62,225 nt of DNA from Paenibacillus auburnensis (lineage in GTDB: Bacteria > Bacillota > Bacilli > Paenibacillales > Paenibacillaceae), in contig NZ_CAKMMG010000017.1 in the NCBI RefSeq assembly GCF_927798115.1, positions 1 to 62,225 on the forward strand. The letters run 5' to 3'. Position numbers and translations under genes: made by a program. Under the pieces are notes generated by a model. It saw only the letters and a list, made by a program, of their open reading frames with translations. It was not told the origin of the DNA and did not search any database. Shown piece by piece: positions 26,291-34,514 of this stretch (its first letter is position 1; every line of letters starts with the position of its first letter).

Positions 26291-26794
26291 TTATACGCGT
26301 TTAGCTCCACGGCCGCCGCGCTTTCCTTCTGTGTTCTTCTTGATCGAAGATATCCGTTCTTCGCTGTCTTTCAGGAAGCGTGACATTTTATCCTCGAATG
26401 AAGGTTTACCGGCTGCAGGCTTGAATGGACGCCCACCCCGTTCACGATTGTAACCACCACCGCCGCCGCCTCCACTGCCGCCACCGCCGCCGAAACGGTC
26501 TCCGCCGCTTGGACGTTCTGGTCTTGGAGCTCTAGGGGGACGTACTTCCGATGCCGGCTTATCTACAGCCTGCTTAATGGAAAGCCCGATCTTGCCGTCC
26601 TTGTCAACATTGATCACCTTGACGGTTACTACATCACCAATCTTTAAATGATCGTTAACATCCTTGACGTAGTTATCGGCGATTTCCGAAATGTGAACGA
26701 GACCTGTGACACCTCCTGACAGATCCACAAATGCTCCGAAATGCGTGATGCCTGTCACCTTGCCCTCTAACTTGGTGCCCACTTCAATTGCCAT
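26291..26794 (-). CDS. yabR: S1-domain RNA-binding protein (YabR-like) with Gly/Arg-rich tail
   Basis: The protein has 167 residues. Residues 1-75 form an S1 domain of the polynucleotide phosphorylase type, with GKVTGITHFGAFVDL (11-25), GLVHISEI and KVINVDKDGKIGLS. A low-complexity linker follows, with proline-arginine and then glycine runs (about 95-113) and RGG-like NRERGGR, and the C terminus ends in KRGGRGAKRV. B. subtilis YabR is near 128 residues, so the glycine-rich section makes this one longer. RNA binding is inferred. The position between divIC and spoIIE is conserved. Confidence 0.9.
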   Translation of the reverse strand: MAIEVGTKLEGKVTGITHFGAFVDLSGGVTGLVHISEIADNYVKDVNDHLKIGDVVTVKVINVDKDGKIGLSIKQAVDKPASEVRPPRAPRPERPSGGDRFGGGGGSGGGGGGGYNRERGGRPFKPAAGKPSFEDKMSRFLKDSEERISSIKKNTEGKRGGRGAKRV

Positions 26795-26918
26795 AGAATA
26801 AAATGATCCTCCCTTAAAAATATACAGACGAATATAAAGTCCATCCTGTCTGCGGTGATTTGATTATACAGTAAAGAGCAAAGCAAGGCAACACAGCGAA
26901 AGCCTTATTTGGCCTGCT

Positions 26919-27254
26919 TTATTGCCCTGATTGCTCGGTACGAATTGGCAGTTCCCCCGGGAGATACATATTGTACCATTTCCGCGCCAATTGGCCGATA
27001 TACTCATCTTCATTTAGCCTCGACACTTCGTATTTCAGTTGATTGAGAGAGGCCGTAACATTCTCATTACTTGCCTGCTTCTTGGCAAGCACCTCTTTCT
27101 TGTCCGCAATTGAAGCGCTCTGGTCAAAGAAAATATAGCCGGACCAACCAAAAAACACGGCCATCACGAGGAGCCAGATGAATTTCCTTCTCTTTGCGCC
27201 TGCGGTCAAAGCTTCGCTTAGATTTCCCTTGTCTTCCGCAGATAATCTGCTCAT
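26919..27254 (-). CDS. divIC: Cell division protein DivIC (FtsB-like)
   Basis: DivIC is a bitopic membrane protein that forms a complex with FtsL and DivIB at the septum. The protein has 111 residues: a short basic cytoplasmic N terminus, one membrane helix (about 24-42), and an extracytoplasmic coiled coil (about 48-80). ATG at 27254 is preferred because GGGGGT lies about seven bases before it; the frame extends five codons to 27269 without a ribosome site. It follows yabQ closely, as in B. subtilis. Confidence 0.92.
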   Translation of the reverse strand: MSRLSAEDKGNLSEALTAGAKRRKFIWLLVMAVFFGWSGYIFFDQSASIADKKEVLAKKQASNENVTASLNQLKYEVSRLNEDEYIGQLARKWYNMYLPGELPIRTEQSGQ

Positions 27255-27275
27255 ACGTCGTACCCCCATTAAAGG

Positions 27276-27839
27276 TCAGCGTTTCCGCCATGCGTTTATC
27301 CATTCAATAGATCTCGTAATCCAGGCGGAATGATAGAGCCGGGACAAATACGGAGAGATCCACCTTACTGGAAGTACCCAAATTGGCTTCGTTAGACGCA
27401 AAAGCAGCTTCAGGATAAATAACAGGATACGGCCTAGCAGCAGCAGCGTCCCTATTAGAAGGCGCCATAGCCACAGCAGCGGTACACCTATTAAGGTTTC
27501 CAATATTCTCCATAGTAGTCTGCATGTGTACTGTACCGACTGAATTAACATTACCACAAAACGCCGCACCGTAACACTGAAGATCAAAAAATAGATCCAT
27601 ACGCCTAAGAAGAGGCCCAAAAAGACATAAAACCTCAATTGCCCCTGATTTCCGGCATACAGCATGCGAAAGACGAGCAGGGCCGCCCATACCCAATACA
27701 GCAGATCCAGCAGCGCATTCAGCCATTTGGGAAAGCTTAGCTTCAGCGACAGCACCCGGTAGCTGTCATAGGTCAATCCCATAGCTATGCCGGCCAGCAT
27801 CATATAGAGCAGGGTCATCCATTGAACCGCGGGGTTCAT
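27276..27839 (-). CDS. yabQ: Spore cortex biosynthesis protein YabQ
   Basis: An integral membrane protein of 187 residues with about five hydrophobic segments (roughly 5-25, 38-60, 68-92, 100-122, 125-145) and a basic, tryptophan-rich C terminus. In B. subtilis YabQ sits in the outer forespore membrane and is needed for the cortex; that role is assigned by family and by position in the yabP-yabQ-divIC cluster. Its ATG overlaps the yabP stop by four bases. Confidence 0.9.
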   Translation of the reverse strand: MNPAVQWMTLLYMMLAGIAMGLTYDSYRVLSLKLSFPKWLNALLDLLYWVWAALLVFRMLYAGNQGQLRFYVFLGLFLGVWIYFLIFSVTVRRFVVMLIQSVQYTCRLLWRILETLIGVPLLWLWRLLIGTLLLLGRILLFILKLLLRLTKPIWVLPVRWISPYLSRLYHSAWITRSIEWINAWRKR

Positions 27840-28120
27840 TTAAACAGCTTGCCGAGTATGCCCTTGTTTTTCCCCTGCGATCCGGGATCGAGATAAATCA
27901 GGGAATGGACATTGCCTTCCAGGGACAGAATACCGTTCTCGAGGCTTAAATTTTTGATATGTAAATGATTCCCGCGAATGGTGAGATGGCCAAGTTCTGT
28001 CCGAAGCAGAAACTCCTCGCTGTCGAAGCTTTCTACATTCTGCACGCCTGTAAGTTCCAATTGCTTGCGACTGCGCATGTGAAGATCGTGCTGTTTATTG
28101 ACTTTGACTGGCTCGATCAT
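27836..28120 (-). CDS. yabP: Sporulation protein YabP
   Basis: A 94-residue protein with the YabP/YqfC family beta-rich repeats, such as LELTGVQNVESFDSEEF and LTIRGNHLHI. It is conserved only in spore formers and is linked to yabQ by a four-base overlap. The molecular role is unknown; members of the fold are used in spore envelope assembly. An upstream sigma-E promoter is expected from B. subtilis, but I could not pick a convincing one. Confidence 0.9.
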   Translation of the reverse strand: MIEPVKVNKQHDLHMRSRKQLELTGVQNVESFDSEEFLLRTELGHLTIRGNHLHIKNLSLENGILSLEGNVHSLIYLDPGSQGKNKGILGKLFK

Positions 28121-28243
28121 AGCATGTACCCCTCCTTCTTGATTCTAATCTATGGTGATCAGAAGGGTTATAGAACAGGGATATACAATTTGAGACCATA
28201 CCCCAAAGCCATTACGCAAAATGCACAGGATCAAGGAAAATAT

Positions 28244-28288
28244 AAAAAGAGCGCAAGCTTTACCTATTAGTAAAGCCCACGCTCTTTA
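28244..28288 (-). terminator. Intrinsic terminator after rqcP
   Basis: On the minus strand AAAGAGCG and CGCTCTTT enclose GCTTTAC/GTAAAGC, and the distal arm is followed by TTATATTTT. It separates hup-rqcP from yabP-yabQ-divIC. Confidence 0.88.
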
Positions 28289-28308
28289 TTCTGTTCAGCT
28301 ATCAGCTC

Positions 28309-28587
28309 TTACCAGTCAAGACCGCTGCTCTTGGCCACAGGCTCTTCACGGAGCAGTGTGTACATACCGGCTGCTTCATCCTTGCGGGTGGTTTCAACCA
28401 GCTTCTCCACTTTGACCGTTACAAGCTTTTGACCAAATTGCACCGTAATCTCGTCACCGATCTTTACTGTGCTGCTTGGTTTGGATTCTTTCCCGTTAAT
28501 CAGCACCCGGCCTTGTTCGGACACATCCTTGGCCACAGTACGGCGCTTGATCAGCCGGGACACTTTCAAAAACTTGTCCAAACGCAT
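28309..28587 (-). CDS. rqcP: S4-domain ribosome quality control factor RqcP (YabO)
   Basis: A 92-residue protein with an S4 RNA-binding domain (MRLDKFLKVSRLIKRR at 1-16, then RVLINGKESKPS). B. subtilis YabO/RqcP works with RqcH to add alanine tails to nascent chains on stalled 50S subunits; it was earlier annotated as a heat-shock-like HslR. The start overlaps the hup stop by one base (TAATG), so translation is coupled to HU. Confidence 0.92.
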   Translation of the reverse strand: MRLDKFLKVSRLIKRRTVAKDVSEQGRVLINGKESKPSSTVKIGDEITVQFGQKLVTVKVEKLVETTRKDEAAGMYTLLREEPVAKSSGLDW

Positions 28588-28859
28588 TAGTTAACGGCTT
28601 CTTTGAGCTTGTTGCCAGCCTTGAAGGCCGGTACAGTCGATTCAGGGATTTCAATAGGTGTGCCCGATTGCGGGTTGCGGCCTGTGCGGCCGGAACGTTT
28701 GCGGGTTTCAAAAGTACCGAAGCCAATCAGCTGTACTTTATCCCCTTTGGACAAAGCGTCTGTAATTTCGCTAAGTACGCCGTTCAACACTGCTTCTACG
28801 TCTTTTTTGGCCAATCCGCTTTTTTCGGAAATGTTGTTTACCAGATCTGTCTTGTTCAT
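28587..28859 (-). CDS. hup: DNA-binding protein HU
   Basis: A histone-like nucleoid protein that bends DNA as a dimer. The 90-residue sequence has the canonical features: MNKTDLVNNI start, GFGTFETRKRSGRTGRNP arm (46-63) and the proline-tipped IPESTVPAFKAG segment. AGGAGG lies 11 bases before ATG at 28859. In this lineage it sits between mazG and rqcP. Confidence 0.98.
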   Translation of the reverse strand: MNKTDLVNNISEKSGLAKKDVEAVLNGVLSEITDALSKGDKVQLIGFGTFETRKRSGRTGRNPQSGTPIEIPESTVPAFKAGNKLKEAVN

Positions 28860-28984
28860 AATTTGAAGTTCCTCCTAGGATACGAAAAAATAAATGAAAT
28901 GCGATCCATGCTGCCACAATCTGGCGCAAATCGTCATTTCGTCTTTATGATATTCTTGATGCCGCTCTGAAATCCTGCCACAAC

Positions 28985-29040
28985 GACCTTTTTTTTAAAA
29001 ATATAGTAGTTTTCCAGGCTCAAAGCACTACTACATTATA
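28985..29040 (-). promoter_or_regulatory. hup promoter -10 and initial hairpin
   Basis: The gap between mazG and hup (334 bases) holds a perfect -10 TATAAT (29035-29040, minus strand) without a good -35. TAGTAGT and ACTACTA (seven-base inverted repeat, 16-base loop) follow at once, then TATTTTTAAAAAAAAGG. The hairpin would be at the 5' end of the hup transcript and could stabilise it, or it could act as a weak terminator for mazG. Confidence 0.5.
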
Positions 29041-29193
29041 AACCTCTCAGTGCATTTGAAACCAGTGAATTAAGGCTCATTCACAGCATTGCCGCTTCTT
29101 GTCGCACCTATACGGCAATATTCAAGAAAATATACCATTCTCTGAAGCAGCCTGGACAGACGGATTTTGATAGTTTCACCCGGTTCAGCAGGG

Positions 29194-30690
29194 TTATTTC
29201 CGCTCCTCCGCCTTCGCTTCCTGCCATAATTGCTCCATAACCTCCAGGCTGCTCTCCTTCACACTTGTACCCCTATTCAGCAATTGCTGTTCGATGTAAG
29301 CAAAACGCGACACAAACTTGCGGTTCGTGCGGGTCAGTGCCTCCTCCGGGTCGGCTCCGATGAAGCGGGCAATGTTAGTTGCTGCGAACAGCAAATCGCC
29401 AAGTTCAAGCATCTGTTCTTCTGCCGTCGCGCCGGTCTCAATCGCTTCCTGCAGTTCATCGACCTCCTCACGGATTTTGGCCAGAACGTCGGTTGTATTA
29501 TCCCAGTCGAATCCCACTTTGGATGCCTTCTTCTGCAGCTTGTAGGCTTTCATGAGTGCAGGCAGATCGCGGGGAACACCGCTAAGCGCTGACTCCGCTT
29601 CAGGCTTCACACCTTTTAGCCGCTTCTCTTCAGCTTTCATGCCTTCCCAGTTTTTCAGCGCTTCTTCAGCATCTACAGCGTTTTTGCCGCCAAATACATG
29701 CGGATGACGAAAGATCAGCTTGTCATTCAATCCTTCAATCACATCATAGACACTAAAAGTGCCAAGCTCCTCTTCCATCTGGGAATGAAGCATGATCTGC
29801 AGCAGCAGATCCCCCAGCTCTTCCTTCATATGGTCCGGATCATCCTCATCGATCGTTTCCAGCACCTCATAAGTTTCCTCGATCAGATTCTTACGCAGCG
29901 ATTCATGCGTCTGCTCACGGTCCCAAGGACAGCCCTCCGGGCTTCTCAAGGTATCAACAATTTCATGAAGGCGGGCAAAGGTGCGTTTACGCGCATCCTC
30001 CGAACGGTTCGCTGGAACATAGACCAATGAAAGGTTACCATACCCGTCCTGCCGGTCCAGCTCATACAGCGGCACCCGTAGAATACGCTCCTCCTGTTCC
30101 ACTCCAAGCGCATGGCCCACGATCACTTCGTACTCCGGCGGGTACAGCTCCATCAGACACAGCTTCGTTTCTGATGCTGTAAAGCTGTCATAGACCTGCC
30201 CGATCAGGGTATGCAGCTCCGGCTGAAGCTGGGAGCTGCGGATCCCGGAGGCATCCAGCAGCTGAAAGCCTTCAATCGGATCGAAGCCAAGGCGCACAAA
30301 TGCCTCATCCAGGAAGCTCTCCCCGCCGAGAATCTGCAGCTCAATGCCTGCTTCCGGGCAGCGCTGGCGCAGGAGGGATACCGCCGACTCCGCGACCATC
30401 GGGTGGCCTGGAACCGCATAGACGATCTCAGTACCCTCAGGTGCAGACAGCGCCTCTTCGATTAATCGGGAAGTAATCGCTTCATATACCTCCGGAAAGG
30501 AGTCCAACGACTCGTATAAACCGTCAAACGAGCAGGAAGATATATCCAGCTCCTTGAGCGCCGCCATCACCGGATGCTCAGCGGTCCGTACATAAACGGT
30601 TGCTGCTGCCTTTAATTTCTTGATTATCCCCAGCGTCAGCCGGTCCGGGTTGCCTGAACCCAGGCCAACCACTGTTAATGTTGCACTCAT
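29194..30690 (-). CDS. mazG: Tetrapyrrole-methylase-like / MazG bifunctional protein (YabN)
   Basis: A fusion of 498 residues. The N-terminal 220 residues are a SAM-dependent (tetrapyrrole) methylase fold with GLGSGNPDRLT (9-19) and YAVPGHPMVAES. The C-terminal half is a tandem MazG nucleotide pyrophosphohydrolase with EETYEVLETI and EELGDLLLQI metal-binding helices, repeated later as EEVDELQEAI and ELGDLLFA. The likely role is removal of aberrant NTPs. ATG at 30690 with GGAG nine bases ahead is preferred to the longer frame to 30780, which has no ribosome site. Confidence 0.93.
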   Translation of the reverse strand: MSATLTVVGLGSGNPDRLTLGIIKKLKAAATVYVRTAEHPVMAALKELDISSCSFDGLYESLDSFPEVYEAITSRLIEEALSAPEGTEIVYAVPGHPMVAESAVSLLRQRCPEAGIELQILGGESFLDEAFVRLGFDPIEGFQLLDASGIRSSQLQPELHTLIGQVYDSFTASETKLCLMELYPPEYEVIVGHALGVEQEERILRVPLYELDRQDGYGNLSLVYVPANRSEDARKRTFARLHEIVDTLRSPEGCPWDREQTHESLRKNLIEETYEVLETIDEDDPDHMKEELGDLLLQIMLHSQMEEELGTFSVYDVIEGLNDKLIFRHPHVFGGKNAVDAEEALKNWEGMKAEEKRLKGVKPEAESALSGVPRDLPALMKAYKLQKKASKVGFDWDNTTDVLAKIREEVDELQEAIETGATAEEQMLELGDLLFAATNIARFIGADPEEALTRTNRKFVSRFAYIEQQLLNRGTSVKESSLEVMEQLWQEAKAEERK

Positions 30691-30792
30691 GCCGTTCCAC
30701 TCCTTCTTGGGCAGCCTATATGCCTGATGCATCAGGCAGCCGCTTGGACTTGCTCTATAAGTAATATCTCCAGGGTACACTGTGTCCGGTTC

Positions 30793-32484
30793 TTAGGGGA
30801 ACAGGCGCAGCTTCTTCAGCTTATCCGCCAGCTTCGGGCCAAAGCCCGGCAGCTGGCGCAGCTCGCTCTCGCTGAGCAGCCGCAGGGCTACCGCGCCTGC
30901 GGCAAAGACGGCGCAGCCCGCCAGCACGCCGAGCAGGCTCTGCGCGAGGCTTGCGGTCCGCCCGCCGCCCAAGCCGGCGGCAGCCGCAGCAAAGCCGGCG
31001 CCGTTGCTCACAGCGGCGGCGGCCAGCCCTAAGCCCGCGAGCAGCAGCGCGGGCTTCACCAGGGCATCTGCGAAGCGCAGCCGCAGATAGCCCTGGCGGT
31101 GCAGCAGCAGCACGTTTAGCGCTGCTGCGAACAGATGCGCAGCCACGCTGGCGATGGCTGCGCCGGTAATGCCCTGCTGTGGTACGAGCAGCAGGTTGAG
31201 GGCCGCCTTAAGCACAGCGGCGGCCAAAAGGTGCAGCGCCGGCGCACGCACGGCGCCAAGGCCCTGCAGCAGCGCGGCCGAGATGATGCTGACCGTGCCG
31301 CCGGCGGCGGTGAAGGCCAGCCAGATCATCGTGCCGCTGCCGGCGGCATCGCCGTACAGAGCCGTGTTAATCGGCTCTGCCAGGACAGCCAGGCCGACCG
31401 AAGCGGCCAGGCCCAGCAGCCAGAACCAGCGCAGCGACAGGCTGCAGCGGGTTCTTACAAGCGCCTCGTCCCCGCGGTACTTGGCCTCGGCCAGGGCCGG
31501 GATGAATACGACCGACAGTGAGGTCGCTAGCATCGTCACGATCTGTACAAGCGGCAGACCGCGGTTGTAAATGCCGAACTGGGCCATCGAAGCCGCTTCA
31601 CTGTAGGATGATGACAGCAGCCGGGGGACTGTAAACACATCGACCAGTCCGACCAGCGGCACGGCTAATGCCCCCAGCATGACCGGCAGCCCGTAGGTGA
31701 GCAGCTGCCGGGCTTGGGTGCCTTTGTGCCGCCGGCCCCCAGCCGCCGCGCTGAAGCCGGACTGTCTACCTGCCGCCGTCTCGGCAGCGGCGGCGGAGAA
31801 TTCGGATGCAGCTTCCGGCAGTAATGCGGAGACCTTATGGCGGTGGCGCCGCCAGAACAGCAGCATGATAAGCAGCCCTGCGGCTCCGCCTCCGGCTGAG
31901 CCGAGCAGCGCGCCAGCCGCTATAGTGGCTGCGTCCGCACCATTTCTTGTCAGATATAGCAGCAGTGCGATCATCACGATAACGCGGACTGACTGCTCTA
32001 CGACCTGAGATACAGCCGTCGGCACCATATTATGCAGTCCCTGAAAGTAGCCGCGCAGGGCTGCCATCAGCGGTACAACTGCCAGTCCCCAGGCGCTGGT
32101 ATGAAGCGCGGGTATAATATGCGAATTTCCGACCCATCTTGCAATGACCGGAGCACCGGCATAGGTAAGCACTCCGATAACCAGGCCGCTGATGGCTGTA
32201 AGGATTGCCGACAGCCGGAGTACCCGGCGTCCTTCTGCCTCGTCTCCTCCGGCGGAAGCCTCTGCTACAAATTTGGATATGGCGGGTGGGAGACCCAGCA
32301 TCGCGACCGTGACAAGCATCGTATACAGCGGATAAACCGTATTATAAATGCCGAAGACGGCATCCCCGCCTAAATTTTGCAGCGGGATCTTTTGCAGCGT
32401 ACCAATAAGCTTGGAGACAATGGCTGCTGCACTGAGAATAAATGCCCCTTGCAGCAGCTTGGAGCCTTGCGGGTTTAATTTCAT
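30793..32484 (-). CDS. yabM: SpoVB/MurJ-family polysaccharide flippase (YabM-like)
   Basis: An integral membrane protein of 563 residues with about 14 hydrophobic segments, of the MOP exporter superfamily. The family start is seen: GAFILSAAAIVSKLIG and YNTVYPLYTMLVTVAMLGLP in pieces. Members move lipid-linked sugars across the membrane; the B. subtilis orthologue at this position is YabM. The substrate is unknown. The last two thirds of the gene (30.8-31.9 kb) are strikingly GC- and alanine-rich compared with its neighbours, with a soluble insertion near residues 225-255. Confidence 0.88.
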   Translation of the reverse strand: MKLNPQGSKLLQGAFILSAAAIVSKLIGTLQKIPLQNLGGDAVFGIYNTVYPLYTMLVTVAMLGLPPAISKFVAEASAGGDEAEGRRVLRLSAILTAISGLVIGVLTYAGAPVIARWVGNSHIIPALHTSAWGLAVVPLMAALRGYFQGLHNMVPTAVSQVVEQSVRVIVMIALLLYLTRNGADAATIAAGALLGSAGGGAAGLLIMLLFWRRHRHKVSALLPEAASEFSAAAAETAAGRQSGFSAAAGGRRHKGTQARQLLTYGLPVMLGALAVPLVGLVDVFTVPRLLSSSYSEAASMAQFGIYNRGLPLVQIVTMLATSLSVVFIPALAEAKYRGDEALVRTRCSLSLRWFWLLGLAASVGLAVLAEPINTALYGDAAGSGTMIWLAFTAAGGTVSIISAALLQGLGAVRAPALHLLAAAVLKAALNLLLVPQQGITGAAIASVAAHLFAAALNVLLLHRQGYLRLRFADALVKPALLLAGLGLAAAAVSNGAGFAAAAAGLGGGRTASLAQSLLGVLAGCAVFAAGAVALRLLSESELRQLPGFGPKLADKLKKLRLFP

Positions 32485-32560
32485 GGTTTACCTGCTTCTA
32501 CAGCTATAACTGTCATAATGGGATGAATTCCTAATATTATAACGCATGCAGGCAGACGAC

Positions 32561-32605
32561 AAAACCCCGCTCTCCCTTTGATGTTAAATCAAAAGGAAAG
32601 CGGGG
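32561..32605 (-). terminator. Intrinsic terminator after spoVT
   Basis: On the minus strand CCCCGCT and AGCGGGG enclose CCTTTTGAT/ATCAAAGG, followed by TTTTG. Confidence 0.88.
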
Positions 32606-32622
32606 CACCTGGCGCCAATCGG

Positions 32623-33165
32623 TTACTGCTCCATCTGCTTGCCCAGGAAGGCGGCAGCGGTCTCGGCCATTTTCACTTCCATCTGCGCCATTTTCACTGA
32701 ATCATCTTTATTCAGCAGAACTACGCAGCCAATCGGATCGCCGCCAGAGATAATGGGGGCAGCTACATAGCTGGACAACATCTCCGCATGATCTTTTCCG
32801 ATGTCGTAATTCCCGGCATTTGTCTCAAGCACCGTCTTACGGCTTTCCATGACCTTTTCGAGCAGCACTCCTACTTGTTTTTCCAGGTAATCTTTTTTGG
32901 AGCCGCCGGCAAGGGCGATGAAGCTGTCACGGTCAGTAATCATTGTGATATGCCCGGTGCCTTCAAAGAGAGATTCTGCATATTCCTTGGCGAAATCGCC
33001 GAGCTCCCCGATCGGGGAATATTTCTTCAGTATGACTTCACCGTCACGATCGACGAAGATCTCCAGCGGATCGCCTTCACGGATACGCAGTGTGCGTCTA
33101 ATCTCTTTAGGGATAACAACTCGGCCGAGGTCATCAATACGGCGAACAATACCAGTAGCTTTCAT
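32623..33165 (-). CDS. spoVT: Stage V sporulation protein T
   Basis: A transcriptional regulator of sigma-G-dependent forespore genes. The 180-residue protein has an AbrB-type swapped-hairpin DNA-binding domain at 1-50 (GIVRRIDDLGRVVIPKEIRR in overlapping parts) and a GAF domain at about 55-178. Upstream, CATAA and CATACTT (minus strand, 33215-33219 and 33192-33198, 16 bases apart) resemble a sigma-G promoter, which would agree with B. subtilis. Confidence 0.96.
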   Translation of the reverse strand: MKATGIVRRIDDLGRVVIPKEIRRTLRIREGDPLEIFVDRDGEVILKKYSPIGELGDFAKEYAESLFEGTGHITMITDRDSFIALAGGSKKDYLEKQVGVLLEKVMESRKTVLETNAGNYDIGKDHAEMLSSYVAAPIISGGDPIGCVVLLNKDDSVKMAQMEVKMAETAAAFLGKQMEQ

Positions 33166-33191
33166 TTCACATGTTGCCCCGCTTTCTTAAG

Positions 33192-33219
33192 AAGTATGGT
33201 CCAACTACTGTCCATTATG
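33192..33219 (-). promoter_or_regulatory. Possible sigma-G promoter of spoVT
   Basis: The -35 CATAA and -10 CATACTT are each one or two bases from the sigma-G consensus, with a 16-base spacer. The evidence is weak and rests partly on known sigma-G control of spoVT. Confidence 0.35.
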
Positions 33220-33391
33220 GGAAAGGATAATCCCAGTGATTTATCGTAATATCTGACCATAGTATTCATCTCTTCCCAGTTCCTTATACATGCTAAGGAC
33301 TGCATTAAATATAATATCCAAATCCTCGCGGCTACCGGATATTTGTTCCAAGGATGCGCCTCTTTCCACTAAATTATACCAACTGGGGATA

Positions 33392-33429
33392 ACAAAAAAA
33401 CCATCCCTCGCTTGGAAGCGTCAGGATGG
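33392..33429 (-). terminator. Intrinsic terminator after prsA
   Basis: On the minus strand CCATCC and GGATGG enclose CGCTT/AAGCG and are followed by seven T residues. Confidence 0.9.
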
Positions 33430-33449
33430 CTTGTCTGTTCTTATTTGGT

Positions 33450-34514
33450 TTATTGAGCGGCTTCTGTGGCGGCCGGTGATGCACTTGGAGCTTCAGTAGC
33501 CTTAGTTCCGCTATTGGTTGATCCGGTTTGATCTGGAGCGGCAGAGCTCTTCGGCAGATCGATCTTGATTTCAAGCGATTCGAGGTCCTTGTCCAGGAAG
33601 GATTCAAGATTCTTAGAAGCCAGAGTGCTCTTGACGGTTTCCTTCTGCTCGTCTGTCAGCTTGTCGAAGGTGGTCTCTGTGCGTGCTTCCACTTTCATAA
33701 TGTGATAACCATAGCTTGTCTTCACCGGATCACTAATGGTGTTCAGCGGCAGGGTTTGCGCGGCCTTCTTGAACTCCTCTACATAAGTACCCAGGGTAGC
33801 ATCCTTATATTCGCCGCCCTTGTCCTTCGAGCCGGGGTCATCGGAGAACTCTTTGGCAACTGCGGCAAAATCGGCACCGCCGTCAAGCTTGGCCTTTACT
33901 TCTTTAGCCAGCTTCAGTGCATCTTCATCCGTCCGCTCTTTACCGGCGGCATCGGTCAGCCCGATCAGCACGTGGCGCAGTGTCGCCACCGTGAAGTCGC
34001 CTTTGGTCGCTTCAAATTCTGCCTTCACCTGATCATCGGTAATTTTGAGCAGCATGTCCTGATATACGGTAAGCACACGCACCATATACGTGCGGATCTC
34101 AGCTTCCGTCAAATTCTGCTCCTTCAGCGAGCTTTCATAGGTGTCGCCAAGCGCGGTCTTGAGCGAAGTCACCTGCACATCCGCCTCTTTCTCCGCTTGC
34201 TTCTTAGCATCATCCGTTGCTTTGCCGGCCAGATATTCGAACGCAACCTCCTGCTTCAGAATCGACTCCTTAAAGGCGTCAATTTCCAGATATTGCGCCT
34301 GCTGCGGAGACAGGAACTTCATAACACGGGTATCCAGATCGAACTCCTTCTCGGTGATTGTGCCGTCTTTATAGGTTGCTACAGCCTTGCTGTTATCTTC
34401 AGCAGCGCTGTTGTTGTTATTATTGCTGCTGCAGGCAGATAGCATAGAGAAGGAAACAGCCGCGGCTAATGACACCAGCAGCACTTTCCAGGATTTTGTT
34501 TTATTTAACGACAT
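33450..34514 (-). CDS. prsA: PrsA-like foldase lipoprotein (parvulin domain)
   Basis: An extracytoplasmic peptidyl-prolyl isomerase that helps secreted proteins fold. The 354-residue protein has a type II signal with lipobox LSAC (Cys28), then an asparagine-rich spacer, a helical N-domain, and a parvulin domain near 175-275 (ATLRHVLIGL, GGADFAAVAKEFSDD, GYHIMKVE). The C-terminal 40 residues are a serine/threonine/alanine-rich tail. It overlaps the mfd stop by 14 bases. In B. subtilis prsA is elsewhere and no parvulin gene follows mfd. Confidence 0.93.
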   Translation of the reverse strand: MSLNKTKSWKVLLVSLAAAVSFSMLSACSSNNNNNSAAEDNSKAVATYKDGTITEKEFDLDTRVMKFLSPQQAQYLEIDAFKESILKQEVAFEYLAGKATDDAKKQAEKEADVQVTSLKTALGDTYESSLKEQNLTEAEIRTYMVRVLTVYQDMLLKITDDQVKAEFEATKGDFTVATLRHVLIGLTDAAGKERTDEDALKLAKEVKAKLDGGADFAAVAKEFSDDPGSKDKGGEYKDATLGTYVEEFKKAAQTLPLNTISDPVKTSYGYHIMKVEARTETTFDKLTDEQKETVKSTLASKNLESFLDKDLESLEIKIDLPKSSAAPDQTGSTNSGTKATEAPSASPAATEAAQ

